Shown in pieces: positions 19,377-28,616 of a DNA stretch of 64,000 nucleotides. The notes beneath the pieces are model-generated. The model was not told the origin of the DNA. It made no database searches and was given only the letters and a program-made list of their open reading frames with translations. Numbering within the stretch: the first letter of the stretch is position 1; each line of letters opens with the position of its first letter. The translations under genes and the position numbers were made by a program. The stretch lies in contig NZ_FPIY01000001.1 of the NCBI RefSeq assembly GCF_900119145.1, positions 434,001-498,000 of the forward strand. The letters are read 5' to 3'. The DNA is from Cellulophaga fucicola. Its GTDB lineage: Bacteria; Bacteroidota; Bacteroidia; Flavobacteriales; Flavobacteriaceae.

Positions 19377-19904
19377 ATGCAATTATTAGGAATAGGCTCT
19401 AGAATACAACATATAGAATTAGGAAAAGGGGTAGTCACCAATGTAACTAGCAAGCATTATTGGGTTACGTTTATAGAAAACGGATTAGAAACAATAGATA
19501 TAGATTCTGATTTTGAGGTAATTGAAGCTGTAGAAGATGAAGTGGACAGTGTTAGTTTTTCTGATGTAGAAACTTCTTTAATTTCGATATTAAGAAAATG
19601 GAGTGATGCCTCTAGTGTAACGCCAATTGCTGATAAATGGAAAAAAGGAACACTTATCTTAGAGCCAGGAGATGGTAAATCTTCTAATAAAGAAATACCT
19701 ATTGATACTTTTTTTCATAAAATAGTTATGGTGCGTGACAGAATTAGAGTAATGGAGCAAAAAATTAATGCAAGTAAAAATCTAGATGATCAGGAGAAAA
19801 TAGATTTACAGCAATATATTACACGTATTTACGGTAGTTTAACTTCTTTTAATGTGTTATTTAAAAGTAAAGAAGATCATTTTGTAGGTGAGCGCAGCAA
19901 ATAA
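19377..19904 (+). CDS. Conserved hypothetical protein with an N-terminal SH3/KOW-like strand region
   Basis: A 175-residue soluble protein. Residues 1-50 (starting MQLLGIGSRIQHIELGKGVV and including KHYWVTFIENGLETIDI) read as a small beta-barrel of the Tudor/KOW/CarD-N type, much like the C-terminal tail of PcrA-type helicases. A charged helical region follows (about 120-165). I do not recognise a named family. The gene is monocistronic, divergent from uvrA and ended by a strong terminator. The barrel suggests binding to RNA polymerase or nucleic acid, which is inference only. Confidence 0.75.
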   Translation: MQLLGIGSRIQHIELGKGVVTNVTSKHYWVTFIENGLETIDIDSDFEVIEAVEDEVDSVSFSDVETSLISILRKWSDASSVTPIADKWKKGTLILEPGDGKSSNKEIPIDTFFHKIVMVRDRIRVMEQKINASKNLDDQEKIDLQQYITRIYGSLTSFNVLFKSKEDHFVGERSK

Positions 19905-19926
19905 ACAGAAATTATTATTATAGAAA

Positions 19927-19966
19927 AGAAAAAGCCCAAACTATGATTTAGTTTGGGCTTTTTTTG
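19927..19966. terminator. Bidirectional terminator
   Basis: AGCCCAAACT at 19933-19942 pairs with AGTTTGGGCT at 19950-19959, flanked by A and T runs. It lies between two convergent genes. Confidence 0.9.
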
Positions 19967-19984
19967 AGTCTAAAATTAGATTAG

Positions 19985-21061
19985 TTATTCTTTTTCAAAG
20001 TAATATTCATAAATATCCTCTTCTAAACCAACATTTTCAAATAATTCTTTTATTTTTAATGTAGATCCAGAAATTGTAGCTACTCCTTCAATATCTAATG
20101 CACCATTCTCGTAAACATAAGATTCTTCATCGTCATTATAAGTTTCTGTTTCAGAAAAAGCAACTAAAGTAAGCTGGTTCTCTTCCTCATTGTACGCCCA
20201 TTTTCCAGATTTATCTGAAGAAAATTCATCATTGTTATAAATAACTTCACAAGCTTCGTCACTATCTATCCAATTTATATTTTTATCAGAAAATGAATTA
20301 TTATATGTAAATGTTCCATCACTATTAAATTTTATTTTTAAAAAATTAACGGTAGAACATTCGTCAACAATTACTTCTTCATTACATAAAGTATAGTCAA
20401 AAGTAAAACAATCCTCTTCATTCACTTTTACTTCATCACCATCCGAAATTTCTTTTGTAAAGTTCCAAGTACCAACTAAATCACTATTACCACCCCAAGC
20501 TTCAACAGTTACACAAACCTCTGTAGGTTCACTAATATTACCCTCACCATCATACAAACAAATAACATAGCAAAAAGTGCCTGCTGTAACACTTTCGTCA
20601 AGGTTTACTTCAATAGCAGCATCATTTTCTTTACCAGCAGATTTTCCTTTTAAAAAGTTTCTATTCTTTTTAGTTTGTTCTCCTTTACCAGAAACATAAA
20701 TTTCATCTCTAGGAACATCAAAATAAGAATCTGCCATTCCGTTTTCATCTTTTAATTGTATATAAGCGCCAGTATAATTTGATGCAGAATTAAATTCAAT
20801 TTCAAATCCGTTTTTTTGAAAAGCAGATTGTTTGCTGTAATCCATAGTAAACTCTAAACCACCAGTAGGAGTAAGGGTTCCTGTTTTTTTAGTGGCTCCT
20901 TCTATAATTAAAGCGGAACTTAGACTGTTTATTTCTAAAGGTTCGTCTTCTTGAGCATTAATTTCAGCATCCTTATTTCCTCCAGAAGAATCGTCATCAG
21001 ACGAACAAGAGAAAAAATTCATTGCTAAAAAGCATACTATTAATAGGTTAACTTTTTTCAT
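19985..21061 (-). CDS. Secreted lipoprotein with a C-terminal lipocalin-like domain, function unknown
   Basis: A 358-residue protein with a type II signal peptide (MKKVNLLIVCFLAMNFFSC, Cys19) followed by an acidic, serine-rich linker. Residues about 45-190 form a beta-rich domain. Residues from about 195 (LVGTWNFTKEISDGD) match the pattern of lipocalin-like domains of Bacteroidota lipoproteins: VGTW start, FNSDGTFTY strand, a KWAYNEEENQLTL strand and a TISGSTLKI strand. Very acidic overall. Probably an outer-membrane-anchored binding protein; ligand unknown. No TAnnTTTG box is evident upstream. Confidence 0.8.
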   Translation of the reverse strand: MKKVNLLIVCFLAMNFFSCSSDDDSSGGNKDAEINAQEDEPLEINSLSSALIIEGATKKTGTLTPTGGLEFTMDYSKQSAFQKNGFEIEFNSASNYTGAYIQLKDENGMADSYFDVPRDEIYVSGKGEQTKKNRNFLKGKSAGKENDAAIEVNLDESVTAGTFCYVICLYDGEGNISEPTEVCVTVEAWGGNSDLVGTWNFTKEISDGDEVKVNEEDCFTFDYTLCNEEVIVDECSTVNFLKIKFNSDGTFTYNNSFSDKNINWIDSDEACEVIYNNDEFSSDKSGKWAYNEEENQLTLVAFSETETYNDDEESYVYENGALDIEGVATISGSTLKIKELFENVGLEEDIYEYYFEKE

Positions 21062-21236
21062 TATTTAATAATTTGATTAAGGTTATAAGTAATTATTAAC
21101 GAATGCAGTAGTAATTTATTATTTATATGTAGGATATACTACCTTATAGCAAATAGATATATATCTAAGCAGATGTTTTGTTTGGATTTATTCCATTTTA
21201 AATACTGGATTTATTCCTTAATTTGTATATTAGCGT

Positions 21237-21992
21237 ATGGGAAAAGAGATTACAATAGAAATAAAGCGTTTTATAGAGGTGCGTAAAGACCTTAATTTTA
21301 CTCAACCAGAGTTTGCAAAATTACTAGGTATTTCAAATACAACGGCAGATATAGAGCGTGGACGCACAAAGTTGTCTGGTAAAGTTGTTACAGAACTATT
21401 AAAGCAATTTAAAATAAATCCGTTATGGCTTTTTGGAGACAGTGATCAGCAATACTTATCTGCAAAAGAAAATAGTGTTATTCCAAAATTTGTTACGGTA
21501 GATGCTGAAGATCGAGAAAATATGGTGCTTGTTAATGCTAAAGCAGCAGCTGGTTACCCACAAAATATACAAGATGCAAGTTGGTATAAACAATTACCTG
21601 CGTTTGATTTGCCTATTCCAGAATTTAGAAATGCAACCTACAGAGGATTCCAAGTAGAAGGAGATAGTATGTTGCCTAATTTATATCCAGGAGAGTGGGT
21701 TTTAGCTAAGGCTACAGAAAGTTTAGACGATGTTAGTGCAAATAAAATGTATGTAGTTGTTTTGTATGATGCTGTATTGGTTAAAAAAATAGAAAAAGTA
21801 CCAAACAGTAACTCAGTTTCTTTAATTTCTTTAAATGAAACATATCCTCCTTATCAAGTAGCTAACGATCAAATACAAGAGCTTTGGCAAGTAAATAGTA
21901 AAATCTCTTTTGGTTTAGATACTACTACAGAAAAAGGATTGTTAAAAGAATTACAAGAATCTATGGAAGAGCTTAAAAAAAGAATAAAGTAA
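21237..21992 (+). CDS. LexA-like transcriptional regulator (HTH_3 + S24 peptidase)
   Basis: A 251-residue repressor. An XRE-type helix-turn-helix lies at about 8-60 (FTQPEFAKLLGISNTTADIERG). A C-terminal S24 autoproteolysis domain has the Ala105-Gly106 cleavage bond in KAAAGY, catalytic Ser144 in EGDSM and catalytic Lys183 in LVKK. All parts for RecA-stimulated or spontaneous self-cleavage are present. A short coiled coil ends the chain. No phage or SOS genes are adjacent. It could be the SOS repressor or a stress regulator of this lineage; the sequence does not say which. Confidence 0.88.
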   Translation: MGKEITIEIKRFIEVRKDLNFTQPEFAKLLGISNTTADIERGRTKLSGKVVTELLKQFKINPLWLFGDSDQQYLSAKENSVIPKFVTVDAEDRENMVLVNAKAAAGYPQNIQDASWYKQLPAFDLPIPEFRNATYRGFQVEGDSMLPNLYPGEWVLAKATESLDDVSANKMYVVVLYDAVLVKKIEKVPNSNSVSLISLNETYPPYQVANDQIQELWQVNSKISFGLDTTTEKGLLKELQESMEELKKRIK

Positions 21993-22002
21993 TAGCAGGT
22001 GT

Positions 22003-22464
22003 TTACAAAGACATACCGTGCATTGCTAAATAAGTAGCCACCCATATAATAACAGAAGAAAAGAAGATGCCAATAGTATTTGCTAAAAAAGCTTTCTTTT
22101 TTTCTATTTTAAATAAGTAAGTAGCAATTGTACCTGCATAGACGCCTGTGCCAGGTACAGGAAGCATTACAAAAAAGATAAGACCCCAAAAGCCATATTT
22201 TTTAATCTTGTCTGCAGATCCTGTTTTTGCTTTACGAGCAACAAAAATAGCTCCTTTTTTGTACACACGCCACTTTAATAAGTAGTGGTTTATTTTGTGT
22301 AAAAAGAAAAGCATCATAGGAAACACAAGCACATTAGCAGAGAAACACAATACAAAAACAACATAGATGTTTAAGCCATTGTACATACCATAAGGGATGC
22401 CAACTTTGGCTTCACCAAATGGGGATAAACTCCATAATATTGCTATAATGTATTCTGTAATCAC
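22003..22464 (-). CDS. Small multi-drug export protein family (COG2426-like) membrane protein
   Basis: A 153-residue membrane protein with about four helices: IIAILWSLSPFGEAKVGIP, VVFVLCFSANVLVFPMMLFF, GFWGLIFFVMLPVPGTGVYAG and a final IGIFFSSVIIWVATYLAM. The SPFGEAKVGIPYG and LPVPGTGVYAGTIA blocks are characteristic of the 'putative small multi-drug export protein' family. Its transport role is not well proved in the family. It starts with GTG at 22464; the -7 box at 22493-22486 leaves a leader of about 15 bases and supports this. Its stop is 10 bp from the end of the S24 gene. Confidence 0.83.
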   Translation of the reverse strand: MITEYIIAILWSLSPFGEAKVGIPYGMYNGLNIYVVFVLCFSANVLVFPMMLFFLHKINHYLLKWRVYKKGAIFVARKAKTGSADKIKKYGFWGLIFFVMLPVPGTGVYAGTIATYLFKIEKKKAFLANTIGIFFSSVIIWVATYLAMHGMSL

Positions 22465-22485
22465 TTTTGGTTAGGTTTTAATTTG

Positions 22486-22493
22486 CAAATTTA
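22486..22493 (-). promoter_or_regulatory. -7 box (TAAATTTG) for the small multi-drug export gene
   Basis: Minus-strand TAAATTTG fits TAnnTTTG and is 21 bases before the GTG start at 22464. Confidence 0.5.
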
Positions 22494-22639
22494 ACATTAC
22501 CATTTTAATAATAAACATATTATAAACATAAAAAAATACTAATTTTTAGGTTTTATAATAGCATCTATAACGTGTCTTTGGTCGTGATAGTATCTTTTTT
22601 TTTACAATTAGAATTTATTACGTGAGATTTTTTTGTTTT

Positions 22640-22654
22640 TGCAACAACATTGCA
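22640..22654. promoter_or_regulatory. 15-bp palindromic operator candidate (TGCAACAACATTGCA) of the metal-efflux operon
   Basis: TGCAA and TTGCA form a perfect inverted repeat around CAACA, ending 25 bases before the GTG of the first gene. Its reverse complement matches the box at 29034-29048 at 13 of 15 positions. Likely the binding site of the Fur-family regulator encoded in this operon. Confidence 0.6.
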
Positions 22655-22679
22655 TTGTAAAAGTTTATAAGTTTGTAGT

Positions 22680-22985
22680 GTGAAAGTACTAACAATCATA
22701 TTATCATTATATATTCTAACACTAAACTTTATTCCTTGTGAAGACAGTGCGGTGCAAGACCCTACTGATACAGCAGAGTTAGTACAATCTTCGGTAGATG
22801 ACCACGGGCATATAGATATGTGCTCTCCTTTTTGTCAATGCCATTGTTGCCACATAAACGCAACATATTATAAAATAGCAGAAGTAAAATTGCCTACACA
22901 AGAGATTTCTGCAAATCTTATCCTTCATTTTAATAGTTTAGGAAAAGATATTTCACGTTCCTTTTTACAACCTCCTAGGGCTTAA
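22680..22985 (+). CDS. Small secreted Cys/His-rich protein heading the metal-efflux operon (DUF6660-like)
   Basis: A 101-residue protein with an N-terminal hydrophobic signal (about 1-18) that starts with GTG at 22680. The middle has a Cys/His cluster (DDHGHIDMCSPFCQCHCC, about 42-60) able to bind soft or transition metal ions. It ends in a short tail, SFLQPPRA. Small proteins of this shape sit before CzcA-type pumps in flavobacteria; I believe the family is DUF6660 but cannot check. A role as periplasmic metal chaperone or sensor is inference. It follows the palindromic operator and precedes the RND gene by 109 bp. Confidence 0.75.
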   Translation: MKVLTIILSLYILTLNFIPCEDSAVQDPTDTAELVQSSVDDHGHIDMCSPFCQCHCCHINATYYKIAEVKLPTQEISANLILHFNSLGKDISRSFLQPPRA

Positions 22986-23094
22986 TACAGCTTTTTTAAT
23001 AGGATAATTACATCCTGTTTAGACTTCTTTAAGTCATTTGTTTGATGATTAATTCTAAAAATCGTCAAAAGTTCAACTGTATTAATACTTTTTT

Positions 23095-26000
23095 ATGATT
23101 AATAAAATCATTGATTTTTCAATCAATAATAAATTTATAATAGGCTTGTTTACACTTGCCATTATAGGTGCAGGTATTTGGAGTGTTACCAAAGTACCTA
23201 TAGACGCCGTACCAGACATTACAAATAATCAGGTGCAAGTAATTACACAAGCACCAAACCTAGGAACTGAAGAAATAGAACAATTTGTTACGTACCCAGT
23301 AGAACTGGCAATGAGTAATTTACCAGATGTAAAAGAAATACGATCTATTTCTAGGTTTGGTTTATCTGTTGTTACTATTGTTTTTGATGATGCTGTAGGC
23401 ACGTATTTACCACGACAATTGGTATCTGAAAAACTACCAGAAATACAAGAGCAAATTCCAGACGGATTTGGTAAACCCTCAATGGGACCTATATCTACTG
23501 GCTTAGGAGAAATTTACCAATACAGCTTGGAGGTAGAAGAAGGTTTTGAAAAAGATTTTGATGCCACAAAACTAAGAACATTACAAGATTGGATTGTTAA
23601 ACGACAAATGGCAATGGTGCCAGGTGTTGTAGAGGTAAATGCCTTTGGAGGTAAAATAAAACAGTACGAGGTTGCAATAAACCCTAGTGAACTTACGGCT
23701 ATTGGTCTTACTATTTCAGATGTTTTTGAAGCTTTAGAAAATAACAATCAAAATACAGGAGGCGCTTATATAGAAAAAAATCATCAAGCTAACTTTATAA
23801 GAGGTGAAGGTTTGATAAAATCTATAGAAGATATTGCTCATATTGTAGTAAAAAAGGAAAATAACCTTCCTATTAAAATAAAAGATATTGCAACAGTAAC
23901 TATGGGTAGTGCTGTGCGATATGGAGCTTTAACTAAGGATGGAAAAGGTGAAGCTGTTGGAGGTATGATTTTGATGCTTAAAGGCGCAAACACCAACGAT
24001 GTAATCACTAATGTTAAAGACAGAATTGTACAAATACAAAAATCCTTGCCAGAAGGTGTATCTATAAAGCCTTTTTTAGACAGAAGTGAGCTTATAACAG
24101 AGACAACAAGTACTGTAACTAAAAATTTATTTGAAGGAGGTCTAATTGTAATATTTGTATTAGTATTACTTTTAGGTAATTGGCGTGGTGGCTTAATTGT
24201 AGCATCTACTATTCCGCTTTCTCTACTTTTTGCTTTTATATTAATGAATGTTTTTGGTGTATGGGCTAACTTAATGAGCTTAGGTGCTATAGACTTTGGT
24301 ATTATTGTAGATGGCGCTGTTATTATAGTAGAAAGCACTGTCTTTTTAATAGCATCACAAATACTAAAAAGAAAAAAGATTAGTGCAACAGATAGAGATG
24401 AAATAGCACGTTCTTCGTCTAAAAAAATGATGAATGCTGCTTTCTTTGGTCAGCTAATTATTTTAATTGTTTTTATTCCTATTTTGGCGTTAGAGGGTGT
24501 AGAAGGTAAAATGTTTAAACCAATGGCGTTGACATTTATTTTTGCAATGGTTGGCGCAATGATTTTGTGTTTAACTTATGTACCAATGATTTCGGCCTTG
24601 TTTTTAAGAGCACCAAAGAATGATAAGCTTTCGTATGGTGATAAATTTGTGCATTGGGCAGAAGCTAGATATCAACCATTGCTTGAAAAATCATTAAAAA
24701 AAGGAAAATTAATTTTAGGTGTTTCTATTGCTTTATTGGTTGCAACAGTCTTTGTTTTTACAAAAATGGGAGGCGAATTTATTCCGCAATTAGATGAAGG
24801 TGATATTGCTTTTCACGCCATACTTAAACCAGGTAGTTCCTTAACTGAAACAATAGAAACAACAACTAAAATAGAGCAAATTGTAAAAGCAAAATTCCCA
24901 GAAGTAAAAACTATAGTAAGTCGTATTGGTGTAGCAGATGTACCTACGGATCCTATGCCTATGGATATTGCAGATGTTTTTGCTATTCTTAAAGATCCAT
25001 CAGAATGGACATCGGCTTCATCTAAAGAAGAATTGGTTAAAAAAATTAAGAAAGAGGTTAGTCTAGTTCCTGGTGTTAATTTTGAGTTTACGCAACCTAT
25101 AGAAATGCGATTTAATGAATTGCTAACGGGTGTTAGAGAAGATGTTGCTATTAAATTATTTGGAGACGACTTAGGTATTTTAGCTTCTAAAGCAGAAGAA
25201 ATAGGAAAGCTAATAGCAGGTGTAGAAGGTGTTGCAGATATGAAAGTAGAAGCAACAACCGGACAACCACAAATTTCTATTAATTACAACCGTAGTAAAC
25301 TAGCACAATATGGTTTACAAGTAACTACTTTAAATGGTATTGTAGAAACTGCTTTTGCAGGTAAAAAAGCAGGTGTAATTTTTGAAGGTGAGAAACGATT
25401 TGATTTGGTTGTGCGGTTAAATAAAGACAACCGAAGCGATATTACTGATGTAAAAGACTTGTTTGTAAACTTGCCTTCAGGATTTCAAATTCCATTACGC
25501 GAAGTAGCAGATATAAGTTACAAGCCTGGTCCAATGCAAATTAGTAGAGACAATACCAACCGTAGAACTTACGTAGGTATTAATATTAGAGATCGTGATG
25601 TTAAATCGGTTGTACTAGATATACAAGATGTTTTAGATAAAAAATTAAGCCTACCTCCGGGGTATTACCTAAGGTATGGTGGTGCTTTTGAGAATTTAGA
25701 ACGCGCAAGTAATAAATTAAAAACAGTAGTGCCTTTAGCGCTATTACTTATTTTTATTTTAATCTATTTTGCATTAAAGTCTTTACCACAAACATTAATG
25801 ATTTATGTGGCTATACCAACGGCAACCATTGGTGGTGTATTTGCATTATGGCTTAGAGATATGCCTTTTAGTATTTCTGCAGGTGTTGGTTTTATTGTTC
25901 TTTTTGGAGTAGCTGTGCTAAATGGTTTGGTTATGGTTAGTGGTTTAAATGAACTAAAGGAAGAAGGTGTTACCAATTTAAAAGACCGAATTATAGAGGG

Positions 26001-27420
26001 AACCAAACGTAGAATTAGACCAATTATGCTAACTGCATTTACAGATGTTTTGGGTTTTTTGCCAATGGCAATTTCATCTGGAGCAGGAGCAGAAGTACAG
26101 CGGCCGTTAGCAACTGTAGTTATTGGAGGTTTAGTAACAGCAACATTATTAACCTTGTTTATTTTACCAATTTTATACCATTGGGTAGAAGAAGGTAAGT
26201 TTACACTTAAAAAGAAACCAACTGTGGTTATTGCGTTATTTGTATTGTTCTTTTTATCATCATTTGGATTAAAGGCGCAGGATGCTAAGTTGGTACAACA
26301 AGAAATTGGTTTAGAACAGGCAGTTTCTTTATCAGCTACATATTACCCGTTAATAAAACAAAATGCTTTAGAGGTAGATAAACAAATACAATTAAAAAGT
26401 AGCGTAGTAGACTTAGGAATAACTTCTGTTTTTACTGGTGGTGAGGAAATTAAAGATGAAGCCGGGATTTACACTCTTGTGGGTTTTGGTCAATCTAATA
26501 TAGATATTTTAGGAATTTCATCTAAAAAGAAAGTACAAGAGCAGCAAATACAGCTAGCTAAAAAGGCATATACACTATCATTATTAGAGGTAGAAAAGCA
26601 AGTTAAACTTGCGTGGGCAAATGCTTTGCAGGCTAAAAAGAGGTTTCTGTTGTATACAGAGTTAGACTCTATTTATGTGAAATTTGATAAAGCTGTAAGT
26701 CTAAATTATGAGGTAGAGGCTATTTCTAGATTGGAGTATTTGGCAGCTAAAAGCCAAGCTTTAGAGGTTAAAAATGAGTGCGAAAAGGCAAGTGCTAATT
26801 ACAATGTAGCTCTATCACAGCTAAACTTATGGTTACCTAGTGATTTATTTTATGGTGTTACAGATGAATTTAATTTACCAGTTGTAGAAGAGCAACCAGA
26901 GTTTAAAAATCACCCGGAATATACAATGTTAGAGAATGCAGTATCATTAGCAGATGCTAATTATAAAGCGGCTAAAGCTCAAAATTTACCAAAGTTTAAC
27001 CTTCAAGGCGGAATGCAACGGGTAAATGGTACTTCTGGTTTTTACAGTTATCAAGTAGGTTTGTCTATTCCGTTTTTATCTGGAGTAACTAAAGCACAAA
27101 TTAAAACAACTAAAATTGATAAAGAAATTGCAGCCTCTAAAGCTACGTATGCTAAAAAGCAGATGGAATCTGAATTTTATCAAACTATAGAAAACTATAA
27201 AAAATGGAATTCTTCTTGGTTGTTTTACAAAGATCAAGTTTTGCCATTGGCTAAAGAACAGCGTAAAGGAGCTTTGTTTGCATATAAAGAAGGAGCTTTG
27301 GATTACAACGGTTTTACTCAATTAATAAAAGCAGCTATACAAACAGAATTTGATGCACAATCTGCATTTAAAAATTATATGAATAGTTTGTTTCAAGTTC
27401 AATATTATAATCAAAATTAA
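23095..27420 (+). CDS. CusA/CzcA-family heavy-metal RND pump fused to a TolC-like outer-membrane channel
   Basis: A 1441-residue fusion. Residues 1 to about 1040 are a heavy-metal RND transporter: 12 helices, the PIDAVPDITNNQVQV N-terminus typical of HME-RND, and helix 4 with a DFGIIVDGAVIIVES motif carrying the proton-relay acids. Then KKKPTVVIALFVLFFLSSFGLKAQ (about 1040-1062) reads as an internal signal peptide with cleavage after Ala1061. Residues about 1062-1441 are a TolC-like outer-membrane factor rich in long coiled-coil helices. It exports Co/Zn/Cd or Cu/Ag from the periplasm or cytoplasm with the adaptor encoded 1 bp downstream. Fusions of this kind occur in Bacteroidota; cleavage into two proteins is my inference. 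Confidence 0.92.
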   Translation: MINKIIDFSINNKFIIGLFTLAIIGAGIWSVTKVPIDAVPDITNNQVQVITQAPNLGTEEIEQFVTYPVELAMSNLPDVKEIRSISRFGLSVVTIVFDDAVGTYLPRQLVSEKLPEIQEQIPDGFGKPSMGPISTGLGEIYQYSLEVEEGFEKDFDATKLRTLQDWIVKRQMAMVPGVVEVNAFGGKIKQYEVAINPSELTAIGLTISDVFEALENNNQNTGGAYIEKNHQANFIRGEGLIKSIEDIAHIVVKKENNLPIKIKDIATVTMGSAVRYGALTKDGKGEAVGGMILMLKGANTNDVITNVKDRIVQIQKSLPEGVSIKPFLDRSELITETTSTVTKNLFEGGLIVIFVLVLLLGNWRGGLIVASTIPLSLLFAFILMNVFGVWANLMSLGAIDFGIIVDGAVIIVESTVFLIASQILKRKKISATDRDEIARSSSKKMMNAAFFGQLIILIVFIPILALEGVEGKMFKPMALTFIFAMVGAMILCLTYVPMISALFLRAPKNDKLSYGDKFVHWAEARYQPLLEKSLKKGKLILGVSIALLVATVFVFTKMGGEFIPQLDEGDIAFHAILKPGSSLTETIETTTKIEQIVKAKFPEVKTIVSRIGVADVPTDPMPMDIADVFAILKDPSEWTSASSKEELVKKIKKEVSLVPGVNFEFTQPIEMRFNELLTGVREDVAIKLFGDDLGILASKAEEIGKLIAGVEGVADMKVEATTGQPQISINYNRSKLAQYGLQVTTLNGIVETAFAGKKAGVIFEGEKRFDLVVRLNKDNRSDITDVKDLFVNLPSGFQIPLREVADISYKPGPMQISRDNTNRRTYVGINIRDRDVKSVVLDIQDVLDKKLSLPPGYYLRYGGAFENLERASNKLKTVVPLALLLIFILIYFALKSLPQTLMIYVAIPTATIGGVFALWLRDMPFSISAGVGFIVLFGVAVLNGLVMVSGLNELKEEGVTNLKDRIIEGTKRRIRPIMLTAFTDVLGFLPMAISSGAGAEVQRPLATVVIGGLVTATLLTLFILPILYHWVEEGKFTLKKKPTVVIALFVLFFLSSFGLKAQDAKLVQQEIGLEQAVSLSATYYPLIKQNALEVDKQIQLKSSVVDLGITSVFTGGEEIKDEAGIYTLVGFGQSNIDILGISSKKKVQEQQIQLAKKAYTLSLLEVEKQVKLAWANALQAKKRFLLYTELDSIYVKFDKAVSLNYEVEAISRLEYLAAKSQALEVKNECEKASANYNVALSQLNLWLPSDLFYGVTDEFNLPVVEEQPEFKNHPEYTMLENAVSLADANYKAAKAQNLPKFNLQGGMQRVNGTSGFYSYQVGLSIPFLSGVTKAQIKTTKIDKEIAASKATYAKKQMESEFYQTIENYKKWNSSWLFYKDQVLPLAKEQRKGALFAYKEGALDYNGFTQLIKAAIQTEFDAQSAFKNYMNSLFQVQYYNQN

Positions 27421-27421
27421 G

Positions 27422-28612
27422 ATGAAAAAATACATTTATATAACAGTTCTAATATTGGCAATTGGTATTTCTAGTTGTAAGAATACGAGTAGTACCAAAG
27501 AAAATCATTCAGAGGATACTCATAAAAAAAGCGAACAGGAAGTAGATGATCACGAAGAAGAAGTGATGTTAACAGCACAGCAATTTATAGCCTTACAAAT
27601 GGAGATTGACACATTAAAAAAACGTACTATAAGTGGTTTTGTTGAAGCAAATGGGCAATTAGAGGTTCCGCCGCAAAATGAAGCTTCTATTACAGCAACT
27701 ATAGGTTCTAATGTAGTTTCTATAAAGGTTATAGAAGGAGATAAGGTTGGTAAAGGGCAAGTTGTAGCTTATTTGTCGCATCCAAATATTATTCAATTGC
27801 AAACAGATTATTTAAAGGCATACAGTAACAGTAATTTTGTAAAACAGGATTTTGAAAGACAAAAAAAGTTGTATGATGCTGGTGTTGGTTCCGGTAGTAC
27901 ATACCAACAAGCAGAAGCAAGTTATAATGTATCTAAATCTTTAGTAAATGGATTAGGTGCACAGTTGCAAATTTTAAATATAAATGTTGCAAGTGTTCGT
28001 AAAGGAAATATCTTTAAACAAGTACCATTATTAAGTCCTATAGAGGGTTATGTACAAAAAGTAGCAATTAAAACTGGTCAATATGTAGACCCACAAACCC
28101 AGTTGTTTGAGGTTGTAGATACACACCATATACATGCAGATTTAATGGTTTTTGAAAAAGATGTGCATAAGGTAAAAGAAGGCCAAATAGTAATTTTTAG
28201 TGTGCAATCTGTACCAGAAGAACAGCTAACGGCTAAAATTATATCTGTTGGTAAAACTTTTGAAGAAAACCCTAAAGCAGTGCATATACACGCAGAAATT
28301 GAGAATAAGAAAGACAATTTAATACCTGGTATGTATATAGAAGGAAGAATAGAGACTGATAGTAAAAAGGGAATTGCACTGCCAGAAAGTGCTATTGTTA
28401 AAGACGGAGAACGATTTTTTGTGTTTTCAGTAGAAAAAGAAAATGAAGATTGGAGTTTTAAGCCAGTAGAAATTTTAAAAGGAAATACAGTAGATTCTTG
28501 GGCAGCTGTAAATTTTTTAGTAACTATAGATCCTAATACCAAATTTGCTTATAACAACGCATATTATTTATTGGCAGAAATGAAAAAAGGAGAGGCAGAA
28601 CATAGTCATTAA
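27422..28612 (+). CDS. Efflux RND transporter periplasmic adaptor (membrane-fusion lipoprotein)
   Basis: A 396-residue adaptor with a lipoprotein signal (ILAIGISSC, Cys19), then a His/Glu/Asp-rich segment (about 28-48, HSEDTHKKSEQEVDDHEEE) of possible metal-binding use. It then has the barrel-sandwich/lipoyl and hairpin domains (VEANGQLEVPPQNEASITATI, ENPKAVHIHAEIEN, NLIPGMYIEGRI). This is the CzcB/CusB arrangement that bridges the pump and the channel. It starts 1 bp after the stop of the RND-TolC gene and is followed 4 bp later by the Fur gene, so all are one operon. Confidence 0.92.
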   Translation: MKKYIYITVLILAIGISSCKNTSSTKENHSEDTHKKSEQEVDDHEEEVMLTAQQFIALQMEIDTLKKRTISGFVEANGQLEVPPQNEASITATIGSNVVSIKVIEGDKVGKGQVVAYLSHPNIIQLQTDYLKAYSNSNFVKQDFERQKKLYDAGVGSGSTYQQAEASYNVSKSLVNGLGAQLQILNINVASVRKGNIFKQVPLLSPIEGYVQKVAIKTGQYVDPQTQLFEVVDTHHIHADLMVFEKDVHKVKEGQIVIFSVQSVPEEQLTAKIISVGKTFEENPKAVHIHAEIENKKDNLIPGMYIEGRIETDSKKGIALPESAIVKDGERFFVFSVEKENEDWSFKPVEILKGNTVDSWAAVNFLVTIDPNTKFAYNNAYYLLAEMKKGEAEHSH

Positions 28613-28616
28613 ACAT

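Noticed and set aside
21237-22464. A prophage remnant around the S24 regulator
   Set aside because: No integrase, structural, lysis or attachment sequence nearby; neighbours are ordinary chromosomal genes.
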